Shown here: positions 1-6,410 of the stretch, one piece after another
How the letters are laid out: the number at the start of each line of letters is the position of its first letter
Numbering within the stretch: position 1 is the stretch's first letter
DNA from: CAYRMN01 sp964425575
GTDB taxonomy: Bacteria > Patescibacteriota > Patescibacteriia > 2-12-FULL-60-25
Length of the DNA: 12,374 bases
Reading direction: 5' to 3'
NCBI GenBank assembly: GCA_964425575.1
Contig: CAYRMN010000033.1
Location: 1 to 12,374 of the forward strand
Program-made: the position numbers and the translations under genes
Notes under the pieces: model-generated
What the model was told of the DNA's origin: nothing
Databases searched by the model: none
Seen by the model: only the letters and a program-made list of their open reading frames with translations

Positions 1-48
1 GAAGAAGATGCGCCTGTTAGCCGATAACGAATCGCTCCACATAAACAT
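1..48 (-). CDS. Possible 5' end of an unidentified gene, cut by the window edge
   Basis: Reading the minus strand, ATG codons at 48 and 42 (same frame) open a frame that stays open to base 1. A purine-rich AGAAGG at 52-57 lies 9 nt before the second ATG. It would follow the deaminase stop at 97 by about 50 nt, in the same direction as the rest of the operon. Only 14-16 residues are visible, too few to recognise. It is listed because the spacing, strand and ribosome-binding sequence agree; it may be chance. Confidence 0.25.
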   Translation of the reverse strand, partial: MFMWSDSLSANRRIFF

Positions 49-96
49 CCACCTTCTTTTTGTGTTGTTGAGTTCATATTCGATGATCTCGAAAAC

Positions 97-483
97 TTAG
101 AACGAGTTGATGTTCGGCAACAATTCTCGCAGTGTCAACATTCTATCTTTTGATAAGATCACTTGAGTATCAAGATTCCCTTCATTAATTTGAAACATAA
201 ATTCGCGACAACGGCCACAAGGAGCAATGACCTGCCCCGCCGCAGTGACGGCAACGATTTTGGTGATGTGATACTCCCCCGCCGTAATCATGGCAGCGAC
301 AGCACTGTGTTCGGCACAAAATCCCATACCACAACAAACATCAATACAAACTCCGAGATAAATATTTCCTTTGGTGGTTACGAGGGCACATCCAACAGTT
401 GCAAAAGAAGATTTTTTATTCTTCACAGGATGGGTAACGGATGCGGCTTTCTCGATGAGTTCGTCAGTGGATAGTTGAGGCAT
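97..483 (-). CDS. Cytidine deaminase / blasticidin-S deaminase family protein
   Basis: The 128-residue protein is a complete zinc-dependent nucleoside deaminase of the small tetrameric type. Visible residues are C56-A57-E58 (first zinc ligand and catalytic glutamate) and P88-C89-G90-R91-C92 (the other two zinc ligands). The C-terminus has the LRELLP motif typical of cytidine deaminases and blasticidin-S deaminase. The family hydrolyses cytidine or deoxycytidine to uridine forms for pyrimidine salvage, in the cytosol. Relatives act on the antibiotic blasticidin S, and the sequence alone does not separate these substrates. It is the last clear gene of the minus-strand operon and starts 13 nt after the broken methyltransferase stop (497). 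No strong Shine-Dalgarno precedes the ATG, so coupling to the upstream gene is likely. Family call secure, substrate not. Confidence 0.85.
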   Translation of the reverse strand: MPQLSTDELIEKAASVTHPVKNKKSSFATVGCALVTTKGNIYLGVCIDVCCGMGFCAEHSAVAAMITAGEYHITKIVAVTAAGQVIAPCGRCREFMFQINEGNLDTQVILSKDRMLTLRELLPNINSF

Positions 484-496
484 AAAAAACTAATCA

Positions 497-855
497 CTAT
501 TTTAAACTTCTTCGTACAAAAACTGCAATTATACGACCAGACTTCTTGATGTTGTATACGTTCTTTAACCTGTAATCTCCTGTTACACGATGTAACTGCC
601 AGCTTGATCCAAAATATTTTTGCATCTTCTCCAAACTCACATACTGTTCATTCTCCACGTCAGCGGAATCGCATGAGTCCCCACTCCCCCTCCTAAATCA
701 ATAATATTGTTAACATTGGTTGAGAGCTTCTTAAAAACATCGACAACGAATTCTGTCTCCTTGATTTCACTCCCCTTTTTCCCCAAAGTGGTATCTCGCC
801 ATAACGAAAAAACTCTGAGAAATCTTCGTATATTCTCGTTTTCATAATGACTCAT
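497..855 (-). pseudogene. Class I SAM-dependent methyltransferase broken by an internal deletion
   Basis: The ATG at 855 overlaps the aminotransferase stop by 14 nt, as in coupled operon genes. The first ~65 codons read as a normal methyltransferase N-terminus ending in SAM-binding motif I (DLGGGVGTHAIPL). After that the frame adds only about six residues and stops at 637. In another minus frame, from about 660 to the stop at 497, the sequence reads as a plausible methyltransferase C-terminal end (ENEQYVSLEKMQKYFGSSW, later VTGDYRLKNV and SGRIIAVFVRRSLK). That fragment ends 13 nt before the deaminase start, exactly where a full gene would end. The simplest reading is loss of the central part (motifs II to about VI) with a frameshift at about 650-662. 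A misassembly would look the same. The product should be inactive; the original substrate is unknown. Confidence 0.7.
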
Positions 856-1894
856 CCACTCCTGAAAGGGTTTGTAAAAACTGGCTTGTATGTTCTTTGG
901 TATTGATGGTTGCTCTCACGAATTGATCAGAGGTAAATTTCGATATGACAAATTTCATTTTTGCCAATCTTTGCTCTAAAAGAGGTTTCGCCTTCACATC
1001 AACTTTGATAAACACGAAACTCGCTTTTGAAGAAAAGGCTTTAAAATGATGAAACTTGTTTACCGACTTGATGAGTCGTTCGCGCTCCCGAATAATTTGA
1101 GCAGTCAGGCGTTGGTAATATCTCTTTGAATCAAGTGCGGCAAGAGCCACTTCTTCCAAAATCCTGCTTCCACCTAAATACATGTCTTGATAACGGAGCA
1201 TCTTCTTCGCCTCCTTACCGCATAAGGCGAACGCAATCCGTAGACCCGCTAACGCATAAAGTTTTGAGAAGCTCCTCAGAATCATGAGGTTGTCGTGCTT
1301 CTTCAATAGAGAAAGGAACGCCTTCTCATCATAACTGTTATCAAATCCAAAATAAGCTTCATCTAGCACAACCAATGTATCCTTGTTTGTTATAGATAAG
1401 ATTCTCTTTAAGTCTTTCGATGAAATAGTGCCGCCGGTCGGATTATTTGGTGATGTAATGAGAACAACTTTTGGTTTTACGGATTGAATCTTCTCTAGGC
1501 ACTCATCTATATCAAAATGAAATTGATTCTCATCTTCGATAAGTCGAAAGGTATGTATTGGGATGTGTCTGAAACTGAGGTACTTACTGTAATAGGTGTA
1601 ATGAAAATCGTGAGTCAAAACGGCATCCCTTCTTTCATGCAAGGAATCAAATATCGTTCTTAAAATATTTTCTATACCGAATCCAATCAGAATCTGTGAC
1701 TGAGGGACTTGAAAAATTTTCGCGAGTTTTGGAGCCAAAACTGAACCGTGATAGCCATCAAAATAACGAGACATTGTCCCTCGTTCAAAATTCCTAAGTA
1801 CCCCAACGCATTTTGGTGCAGGGCCTTGGAACATCTCGTTTCTGTTTAAGAGGCTAACCTCCTTAAACCCTCTAGACACCTTCTGTTTTCCCAT
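842..1894 (-). CDS. PLP-dependent aminotransferase, class I/II (histidinol-phosphate aminotransferase-like)
   Basis: The 350-residue protein has the full fold-type I aminotransferase signature: SPNNPTG at 148-154, DEAY at 178-181 (D178 contacts the pyridine nitrogen, Y181 the cofactor O3'), the Schiff-base lysine in SFSK at K211, R219 in AGLRI, and a late arginine (R337) placed like the substrate-carboxylate arginine. Length and motif spacing match HisC and its relatives such as threonine-phosphate decarboxylase (CobD). No other histidine or cobalamin genes are nearby, so I do not assign hisC. It starts 1 nt after the secreted SH3-protein stop and overlaps the methyltransferase start. An aminotransferase, a methyltransferase and a deaminase together suggest modification of a small amine or nucleoside-like compound, which is inference. 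Confidence 0.88.
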   Translation of the reverse strand: MGKQKVSRGFKEVSLLNRNEMFQGPAPKCVGVLRNFERGTMSRYFDGYHGSVLAPKLAKIFQVPQSQILIGFGIENILRTIFDSLHERRDAVLTHDFHYTYYSKYLSFRHIPIHTFRLIEDENQFHFDIDECLEKIQSVKPKVVLITSPNNPTGGTISSKDLKRILSITNKDTLVVLDEAYFGFDNSYDEKAFLSLLKKHDNLMILRSFSKLYALAGLRIAFALCGKEAKKMLRYQDMYLGGSRILEEVALAALDSKRYYQRLTAQIIRERERLIKSVNKFHHFKAFSSKASFVFIKVDVKAKPLLEQRLAKMKFVISKFTSDQFVRATINTKEHTSQFLQTLSGVDESL

Positions 1895-1895
1895 A

Positions 1896-2624
1896 TCACT
1901 TGATTACCGCCAACCCCCTCATAATCCATCCGATTTTATTTCCAAACTTTACCTTTACCCAGCCCGTTTTTTCTTCGAGCACTTCATAGGGCTTTTTCGC
2001 AACGGTTGTTCCAAGAATCTTTGCTTTCGCGGAAGGCGTGAGCCGCACAATAACTCGTCGCACGGTTGAAACGTACTTTTTCTTTGCTACGACCGGCTGT
2101 GGAACGATCTTGATCGGTTCTACCGCCTGTACCGGATGAGTGACCGCCGGCTCACTTATCGGTACTACAACGGGCACAGAAGATGCTGGAGGCACGTACA
2201 CCTGGACAGGAGGTTTTGGCGCGTCATACAAACAAGTACTTCCAGTATCGTTTAGTTTATATCCCGCATAGCAGCCACAGCTTTTTGAGACTGGGTCATA
2301 TTTTGCAGAAGATCCTAATTTCGTTTCGCATTGAGTTTGAAGATATGCGTCTGAATATGAAGGGGTCACCGTTGGTTGAGGTATTGAAGTCTGAGGCGGA
2401 GTGTATGTGTATGACGAAGCTCCGGAACATGACACCATCGCAGAATAAGAAACACTGCTATTCCGCCAATTGTCATAACAGATCACTGAACCATCGGAAT
2501 CTGGACCAGCAGCGCAGTTCACTCCCCCGTGCGTAGAGCAAGCTCCTGATGTGGCGAAGACATTGTTTGTTACACAAAAGCCTAATCCCACTGAAAACAG
2601 CAGACTTAAAAGAATCTTTTTCAT
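1896..2624 (-). CDS. Secreted protein with one cysteine-rich repeat and a C-terminal bacterial SH3 domain
   Basis: I place the start at the ATG at 2624. The upstream in-frame start at 2663 is a TTG lying inside a promoter. From 2624 the protein is 242 residues and begins with a classic signal peptide (KK, then a hydrophobic core through LLFSVGLGF, cleavage near VFA). A Ser/Tyr-rich stretch follows, then one cysteine repeat of the form C-x(n)-C-x-C-x2-GY-x(n)-C, a proline/valine-rich linker, and about 60 C-terminal residues matching bacterial SH3 (SH3_3-like) folds, with features such as KILGTT, GWVKVKFGNKIGWI. Such domains usually bind cell-wall peptides, so a cell-surface role is inferred. 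It is the first gene of the operon, with a promoter only a few bases before the ATG. The cysteine repeat also occurs four times in the protein at 4642-5628. Confidence 0.8.
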   Translation of the reverse strand: MKKILLSLLFSVGLGFCVTNNVFATSGACSTHGGVNCAAGPDSDGSVICYDNWRNSSVSYSAMVSCSGASSYTYTPPQTSIPQPTVTPSYSDAYLQTQCETKLGSSAKYDPVSKSCGCYAGYKLNDTGSTCLYDAPKPPVQVYVPPASSVPVVVPISEPAVTHPVQAVEPIKIVPQPVVAKKKYVSTVRRVIVRLTPSAKAKILGTTVAKKPYEVLEEKTGWVKVKFGNKIGWIMRGLAVIK

Positions 2625-2634
2625 AATTGCCCAA

Positions 2635-2663
2635 AGTATGGGCTTTTCTGGATCAAACGTCAA
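2635..2663 (-). promoter_or_regulatory. Sigma70-type promoter for the left operon, nearly leaderless
   Basis: On the minus strand, TTGACG (2663-2658) is followed after 17 nt by CATACT (2640-2635). Transcription would start near 2628, only about 4 nt before the ATG at 2624, and no Shine-Dalgarno fits in between. This implies leaderless or near-leaderless translation. The -10 match is 4 of 6. Confidence 0.55.
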
Positions 2664-2758
2664 AAATAAACGTACTTTCCAATACCTTGTGTATATTTTG
2701 AGGCAATATTCTCATGATATTTTTTAATCTTAACGGTATCTTCCGCGCACATACACAA

Positions 2759-2783
2759 AAGCCCTCCGTCTATTGGAGAGCTT
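2759..2783 (-). terminator. Rho-independent terminator beyond the left tRNA-like 3' end
   Basis: Minus-strand reading gives AAGCTCTCC (2783-2775), a 7-nt loop, then GGAGGGCTT (2767-2759): a 9-bp stem with one G-U pair, followed by TTTTG. It lies 4 nt beyond the left 28-bp repeat, the usual place for a terminator after a tRNA gene, and upstream of the SH3-protein promoter. Confidence 0.7.
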
Positions 2784-2787
2784 TCAT

Positions 2788-2815
2788 GTGGTGGGCAGGC
2801 AAGGATTCGAAACGG
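2788..2815 (-). repeat. Left att-like direct repeat, tRNA 3'-end fragment
   Basis: The sequence is identical over 28 bases to 12255-12282. On the minus strand it contains TTCGAAT (T-loop), then CCTTG and CCTGCCC, then A and CCA: the order and lengths of a tRNA 3' end. The five bases before the T-loop do not pair with CCTTG, and no acceptor 5' strand (GGGCAGG) is found to the right, so this is a fragment and not a functional tRNA. Confidence 0.75.
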
Positions 2816-2993
2816 ATAGAGGCGTAATGACGAGAGAAAAACTATGAGTAAAAGAGAGTATAAATGAAGCTATGTTGAGCTATAAAACTCAAATATCAAC
2901 TTCATCACCTTAAATCACGAGTTATCTTAAAATAGCTCCTAAATGTCAGCAGGGCGTCAACCGATGAGAGGACCCAAATTAAGACAAGATCGA
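2816..2993. other. Non-coding left end of the element
   Basis: No credible gene lies here. The one visible structure is a two-tier inverted repeat at 2864-2905: ATGAAG (2864-2869) with CTTCAT (2900-2905) outside, TTGAG (2875-2879) with CTCAA (2888-2892) inside. Its position just inside the left repeat would suit recombinase or excisionase binding, but nothing shows this directly. Confidence 0.4.
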
Positions 2994-3022
2994 TTGACAA
3001 ACAGCAATAATACTGCTATATT
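2994..3022 (+). promoter_or_regulatory. Strong sigma70-type promoter of the GC-rich cassette
   Basis: TTGACA (2994-2999), a 17-nt spacer and TATATT (3017-3022) give a near-consensus promoter. Start of transcription is expected near 3029, leaving a leader of about 110 nt before the GTG at 3140. Confidence 0.8.
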
Positions 3023-3054
3023 TTAGCGTTGCTCTTGCCGATACTAAGTAGAAG

Positions 3055-3105
3055 TCCTGATGAAATCTTTGGAAATTCTTCTTGTTTCAAGAGATTTCAT
3101 CAGGA
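3055..3105 (+). promoter_or_regulatory. Perfect 14-bp leader hairpin
   Basis: TCCTGATGAAATCT (3055-3068) is perfectly complementary to 3092-3105, with a 23-nt loop and two further weaker pairs at the base. It lies wholly within the predicted leader of the GC-rich gene. It is not followed by a T run, so it is not a simple terminator. It may stabilise the RNA, serve as an operator, or control translation. Confidence 0.6.
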
Positions 3106-3139
3106 TTCTTCAACTTCAAGCAACGGATGGAGGTGCCCA

Positions 3140-3652
3140 GTGCACATTGAACATGCGGAAGTTCGATCGATCGTCTCAGAATACCTGTGGGAGGACGACA
3201 GAGTTCATCTCGACCTCATCGTTCAGTTGACCTGGATCGCGGCCCTGACAGTCGAGTTCGGCTTCCAGTGCCGTCCCGAAGCGCGAGAGGTAAAAAAACA
3301 GGAGTTCCTCGCTCTCCTGGCGGATCAGTTCAAGGACGTGGACGATCTGATGCGCAAGGCTGCGACCTACGAAATCTCCATCACCTTCGACTCCGAAGAT
3401 CAACCAGTGACCTCCGAGGATTTGGTCGCGATCCGCGGGCTCCTTCACCTCTTCTCCGCTCGTGAAGGCGGACCCTCACGTGAGGCGCTCGCCACCTGGA
3501 TCGACGAGGCGTGGGAGTACGGTGTTCATCAACATCGAGTCTACACATGCGAGGCGGAAGGCGGCATCATGAACACCCTCGGCATCGCTCGGGAGTTCGC
3601 CGCGAAGCTCGCCATGTACGGAACCAGGAAGGGCCTGCTCCCGCCGACCTGA
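3140..3652 (+). CDS. Hypothetical protein in a GC-rich, self-contained cassette
   Basis: I choose the GTG at 3140 because GGAGG (3129-3133) precedes it by 6 nt, the clearest ribosome-binding site in the window. The frame extends upstream to a TTG at 3029, but that part runs through the leader hairpin and lacks the coding character of the rest. The 170-residue product is soluble, mostly helical and acidic, with no signal peptide or membrane segment; I do not recognise a family. Codon use is distinctive, with mostly G or C in third positions: the 60 bases from 3481 are 60% GC, against 43% for the 60 bases from 4441 in the next gene. Promoter, leader hairpin and terminator all belong to this one gene. 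Recent transfer from a GC-richer genome is inferred. Confidence 0.75.
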   Translation: MHIEHAEVRSIVSEYLWEDDRVHLDLIVQLTWIAALTVEFGFQCRPEAREVKKQEFLALLADQFKDVDDLMRKAATYEISITFDSEDQPVTSEDLVAIRGLLHLFSAREGGPSREALATWIDEAWEYGVHQHRVYTCEAEGGIMNTLGIAREFAAKLAMYGTRKGLLPPT

Positions 3653-3680
3653 GTCCACCAGACAACCTCTATACCCGCCC

Positions 3681-3730
3681 CGACACCCCGCTCCCCTGAG
3701 CGTGCCTCGTCGGAGCGGGTTTGTCGTTTA
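3681..3730 (+). terminator. Rho-independent terminator of the GC-rich cassette
   Basis: CCCGCTCC (3687-3694) pairs perfectly with GGAGCGGG (3712-3719). CGAC at 3681-3684 can pair with GTCG at 3723-3726 to extend the stem, and T-rich sequence follows. It lies 30-70 nt after the stop at 3652, before the convergent lipoprotein gene. Confidence 0.75.
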
Positions 3731-3766
3731 AGACGATTGCTGGAAATATGATTCTTTTTTCAACAA

Positions 3767-4633
3767 TCACTCATCAATCGTCACATCCCAGTTCTCCCCA
3801 TTATTGTCACTCCCTGAGCCCTCCCCGCTTCCATCAAGCTCTGCATCAATATCTCGATATCCTCCATTTGGAAAATTAATCCGTGTCACTACCCCGTCTT
3901 CAACTTCAGCATCCAAGCTGTAGCAGCTTCCGTTATGGCAAGCCTCCACCTGATGATCACCATCTTCAATTTTTTGCTCCTCATTCGAATCTTCTTCATC
4001 ATCTGAGTATCCAGCATATGAAGGCGCTACAAACGGGGGTGAATACCGATATTGGACACCAGTGGTATTTGATCCATCCTGAGTAGGAACATCCTGTGCT
4101 GAATTTTCTTTTATCTCATTCGAGCGCGGTGTTGGCGAGAAGCCCTGCCCAACATCCTCAACGAGGTGGCTTGACTCAAGCAGACCAGAATTAATTAAAG
4201 GCTGGCCGCTTCCGCCCTTAATAAAATTATAACGCAAGACATACTCTTCTTTCCTGATCTCTTGTTGAACAATCTCCGTCGCAACCAGCGTCACGGTACA
4301 AGAAGCACCCTGACATGCTACAGAGGAAATTGCGTGATTCAAAGTATTTGCATCTCCCTCACTCCAGGCTGAATATGGATTATGTTGTTTGAAAGAATCG
4401 GAAAGAAAAGCATACGCTTCTTCGTATCGCTTCAAATCCAGATTTTGGAAATATTCTCGTGATATGCCCTCTAAACGAACGGGATCAAACACTGCGGCTT
4501 GATCCAAAGATGATACTCCTTTGTTCGAGGTTGGCGTACGAGTTGCCGAACCGTCTGCGCAACCCGTACCAAATGCAAAGAGAATTAAAATAAGGAATGC
4601 CGACGCCCCCTTTGATAACCGATCTCTGTACAT
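3767..4633 (-). CDS. Putative lipoprotein with an NTF2-like domain and acidic C-terminus
   Basis: The 288-residue protein starts with a short basic segment and a hydrophobic stretch (AFLILILFAFGTGC) ending at C25, which looks like a lipobox, although the -3 glycine is atypical. A low-complexity linker follows. Residues ~55-155 contain REYFQNLDLKRYEEAYAFLS and similar features of the NTF2-like fold common in bacterial lipoproteins. A disordered acidic stretch precedes a C-terminal module with INFPNGGYRDIDAE and a terminal NWDVTIDE, a pattern I associate with small envelope proteins of unknown function. It starts 8 nt after the stop of the cysteine-rich secreted protein (4642), with AAGGG upstream, so the two are co-transcribed. 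A surface-anchored partner role is inferred; no reaction can be named. Confidence 0.75.
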   Translation of the reverse strand: MYRDRLSKGASAFLILILFAFGTGCADGSATRTPTSNKGVSSLDQAAVFDPVRLEGISREYFQNLDLKRYEEAYAFLSDSFKQHNPYSAWSEGDANTLNHAISSVACQGASCTVTLVATEIVQQEIRKEEYVLRYNFIKGGSGQPLINSGLLESSHLVEDVGQGFSPTPRSNEIKENSAQDVPTQDGSNTTGVQYRYSPPFVAPSYAGYSDDEEDSNEEQKIEDGDHQVEACHNGSCYSLDAEVEDGVVTRINFPNGGYRDIDAELDGSGEGSGSDNNGENWDVTIDE

Positions 4634-4641
4634 AACAGCCC

Positions 4642-5628
4642 TTATTTCACTTTTTTGTACCCCGACTTTTTCGCCAGGTTCTCGTCATCAAAACAATATT
4701 TCTGACCTATCGCCAACGTTTTGATTGTCTTATGCCCCTGGGAATAATAAACTTTCTTTTTCATATCTCCTACCGCTATACACTTTAGAAGATCTGTTCG
4801 GGTCTTTGGATATCCCACAAAAACGTCTTTCTGACACCCGTCTTTTGACGCGTTCAGTCTCCATCCCGTGTCACAAAAACACAGATCCTCCACAGAATTC
4901 AGAGTTGAGTGCTCAGGACAAGCCATTTTTTCCTCGGCTGAAGGGGCTGGCGGTGCAGGAGGCTCTTCAACCTTGATGGGCAGAACGCATTTCTTCAGAC
5001 CTTCGTCATACGTTGTGCCCGCGTTACACACGCACATATTCTTCACAGAGTCGTATTGAGCCAAACCTAACCGTGAACAGAAAAGCCTGGCGTCCATACA
5101 CGTATCCGAAGTCTTGTCGTAGAAGTAACCATCTGAGCAATAACAGATGTTTTCTGTATTATTGAAATAGCTCTGTCCTCCGTATTTTTCCATGCACCAC
5201 ATATTTGTGGTGACACAGGCGCTAGATGTTCTAGATTTTGTATACCCATTAAAGCAGGCGCATGCCGTTCCATTCCATCCTGCATTCTCGGGGCAGAGCC
5301 TCAGAGGGACGGGGGCGGTATAAGAGGAACCAGAAGAAGGCTGAGCAGCCACGCCAGAAGAGCCGCCAGAGTTCCCGCTTGCGGAAGAGCCAGAATAACT
5401 GGAGCCCGTGCCACACTTCCCATCATCTATACATGAATAGTTGTTTGAGACGACTCCATCTGGTGCTGATCGGTAATGAGGGCTGACGTACGTTCCGTCT
5501 TTGCGCGTATAGCCGCGAACATGAACATCCGAGGGGCTGGATCTGTAGGATCTCGCCTCAACGAGGTTAGGCAACATGAAGGCCAAAAGGGAGAACAGAC
5601 CGAACAAGAGGCTTAAAACTTTTTTCAT
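4642..5628 (-). CDS. Secreted cysteine-rich repeat protein
   Basis: The 328-residue protein has a clear signal peptide (residues 1-25, cleavage after VEA). Next comes VRGYTRKDGTYVSPHYRS (about 36-54), a motif found near the N-terminus of many small secreted bacterial proteins of unknown function. A Ser/Gly-rich linker follows. Residues ~110-270 hold four EGF-like cysteine modules of the pattern C-x(n)-C-x-C-x2-G-[YTW]-x(n)-C, the third and fourth separated by a Pro/Ala linker. The C-terminal ~60 residues have two more cysteines and are lysine-rich. Disulfide-bonded surface modules and a binding or adhesion role are inferred. The same module occurs once in the SH3-like protein at 1896-2624, outside the element. 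Promoter elements lie directly upstream. Confidence 0.8.
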   Translation of the reverse strand: MKKVLSLLFGLFSLLAFMLPNLVEARSYRSSPSDVHVRGYTRKDGTYVSPHYRSAPDGVVSNNYSCIDDGKCGTGSSYSGSSASGNSGGSSGVAAQPSSGSSYTAPVPLRLCPENAGWNGTACACFNGYTKSRTSSACVTTNMWCMEKYGGQSYFNNTENICYCSDGYFYDKTSDTCMDARLFCSRLGLAQYDSVKNMCVCNAGTTYDEGLKKCVLPIKVEEPPAPPAPSAEEKMACPEHSTLNSVEDLCFCDTGWRLNASKDGCQKDVFVGYPKTRTDLLKCIAVGDMKKKVYYSQGHKTIKTLAIGQKYCFDDENLAKKSGYKKVK

Positions 5629-5641
5629 AGGCGAATGGCCT

Positions 5642-5671
5642 AGAATAGGCTGTTCATGGAGAGGCTGTCAA
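5642..5671 (-). promoter_or_regulatory. Promoter of the cysteine-rich protein operon, nearly leaderless
   Basis: Minus-strand TTGACA (5671-5666) is followed after 18 nt by TATTCT (5647-5642). The expected start near 5635 leaves about 7 nt before the ATG at 5628, with no Shine-Dalgarno. The arrangement repeats that of the SH3-protein gene. Confidence 0.6.
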
Positions 5672-5706
5672 TTATACAAGTCTTCACATGGCTAATTTAG
5701 ACTTCG

Positions 5707-5716
5707 NNNNNNNNNN
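5707..5716. other. Assembly gap (run of ten N)
   Basis: Ten undetermined bases join two assembled pieces. The true gap size is unknown, and it truncates the gene to its right. Order and linkage across this point depend on the assembler, which matters for calling 2788-12282 one element. Confidence 0.95.
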
Positions 5717-5864
5717 TTTTAAAGGCCTCCAGGCTCGGATATCTCTTCCCTTCACATTCAACAACTCCCTCTCGAAAGTGTATAAAACATTGAACCAGCT
5801 TGGGAGGGCATCGGGCTTTGATCTTTTCTTCAAGACGCTTCAATGTGGCTTTTGTAACAGACAT
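5717..5864 (-). CDS. Small hypothetical protein, C-terminus lost in the assembly gap
   Basis: The ATG at 5864 lies 4 nt after the stop of the upstream gene (5869), a typical operon junction. About 49 residues are visible before the N run: a helical basic start (SVTKATLKRLEEKIKAR), two cysteines, and FREGVVECEGKRYPSLEAF. Beyond the gap all three minus-strand frames meet stops within about 30 nt, so either the gene ends soon after or its end is in the missing sequence. I do not recognise the family. Confidence 0.5.
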
Positions 5865-5868
5865 ATAA

Positions 5869-6261
5869 TTATACGGCTTGCAGTTTCTTCTCAATCTCCT
5901 CCATGCGCCTTTCAAGATCCGAAACCTCCATCGCCTTCGTGAGTTGCCCTGCAAGATACCCAATGCAGTTGGCGAGCTTTGGATCGAGGGCTCCTGTACG
6001 GACTTCGTTAATCACTTGAGACAGGAGAATAACCACATCCTGCGTTTCATGCAGTGGTATGGCAGGAACAGGAGCCATTGTGTGATGGCTATGCTTCCCT
6101 CCCCTGGATTGAGCGGTCTTCTTTGCCTCTTTATTGATCGCGGGATCATGGAAATAGCAGAACTCCCCATCTTTGAGAATGGCGGATTGGCAGGGGGAAC
6201 CGTCGGTTTTGATTGCCTTGCAAGTCATGGATCGAACTGAAGTTAGGGGGGTGGTGGACAT
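5869..6261 (-). CDS. Small protein with a C-x9-C-x10-C-x2-H putative zinc-binding head and C-terminal coiled coil
   Basis: The 130-residue protein carries C14, C24, C35 and H38 in the arrangement CKAIKTDGSPC...FCYFHDP. This pattern is common in small proteins of phages, plasmids and islands and is probably a zinc-binding fold. A His/Lys-rich linker follows (SRGGKHSHH). Residues ~75-130 are helical and end in a coiled-coil-like EVSDLERRMEEIEKKLQ. Nothing indicates catalysis; a DNA-binding or scaffold role is a guess. It is translated with the small gene at 5864. The ATG at 6261 has AGG about 10 nt upstream; the internal M12 just before the first cysteine is an alternative start. Confidence 0.65.
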   Translation of the reverse strand: MSTTPLTSVRSMTCKAIKTDGSPCQSAILKDGEFCYFHDPAINKEAKKTAQSRGGKHSHHTMAPVPAIPLHETQDVVILLSQVINEVRTGALDPKLANCIGYLAGQLTKAMEVSDLERRMEEIEKKLQAV

Positions 6262-6410
6262 TTTTTATTACCTATTTAGTTTAGCCGATTATTTTTTTTG
6301 CAATTTTTCCATCAGGGAATGACTGTGTAAGGTTTTCTTTTGAAAGGTATGATTTGCTCATAAAATTCTGTGAGTGCTCATCATAGAGCATAGAGGGACG
6401 AGTCTCTCCG

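Noticed and set aside
2183..2536. 117-codon plus-strand open frame opposite the SH3-protein gene
   Set aside because: It is a shadow of a well-supported gene with signal peptide and SH3 domain on the other strand.
2788..2862. Complete tRNA gene on the minus strand at either repeat copy
   Set aside because: Only the T-loop to CCA part is present. The T stem does not pair, and no anticodon arm, D arm or GGGCAGG acceptor strand is found to the right of either copy.
3029..3139. N-terminal extension of the GC-rich gene to a TTG at 3029
   Set aside because: The stretch contains the leader hairpin, differs in composition from the gene, and would start at the predicted first transcribed base. The GTG at 3140 has a proper Shine-Dalgarno.
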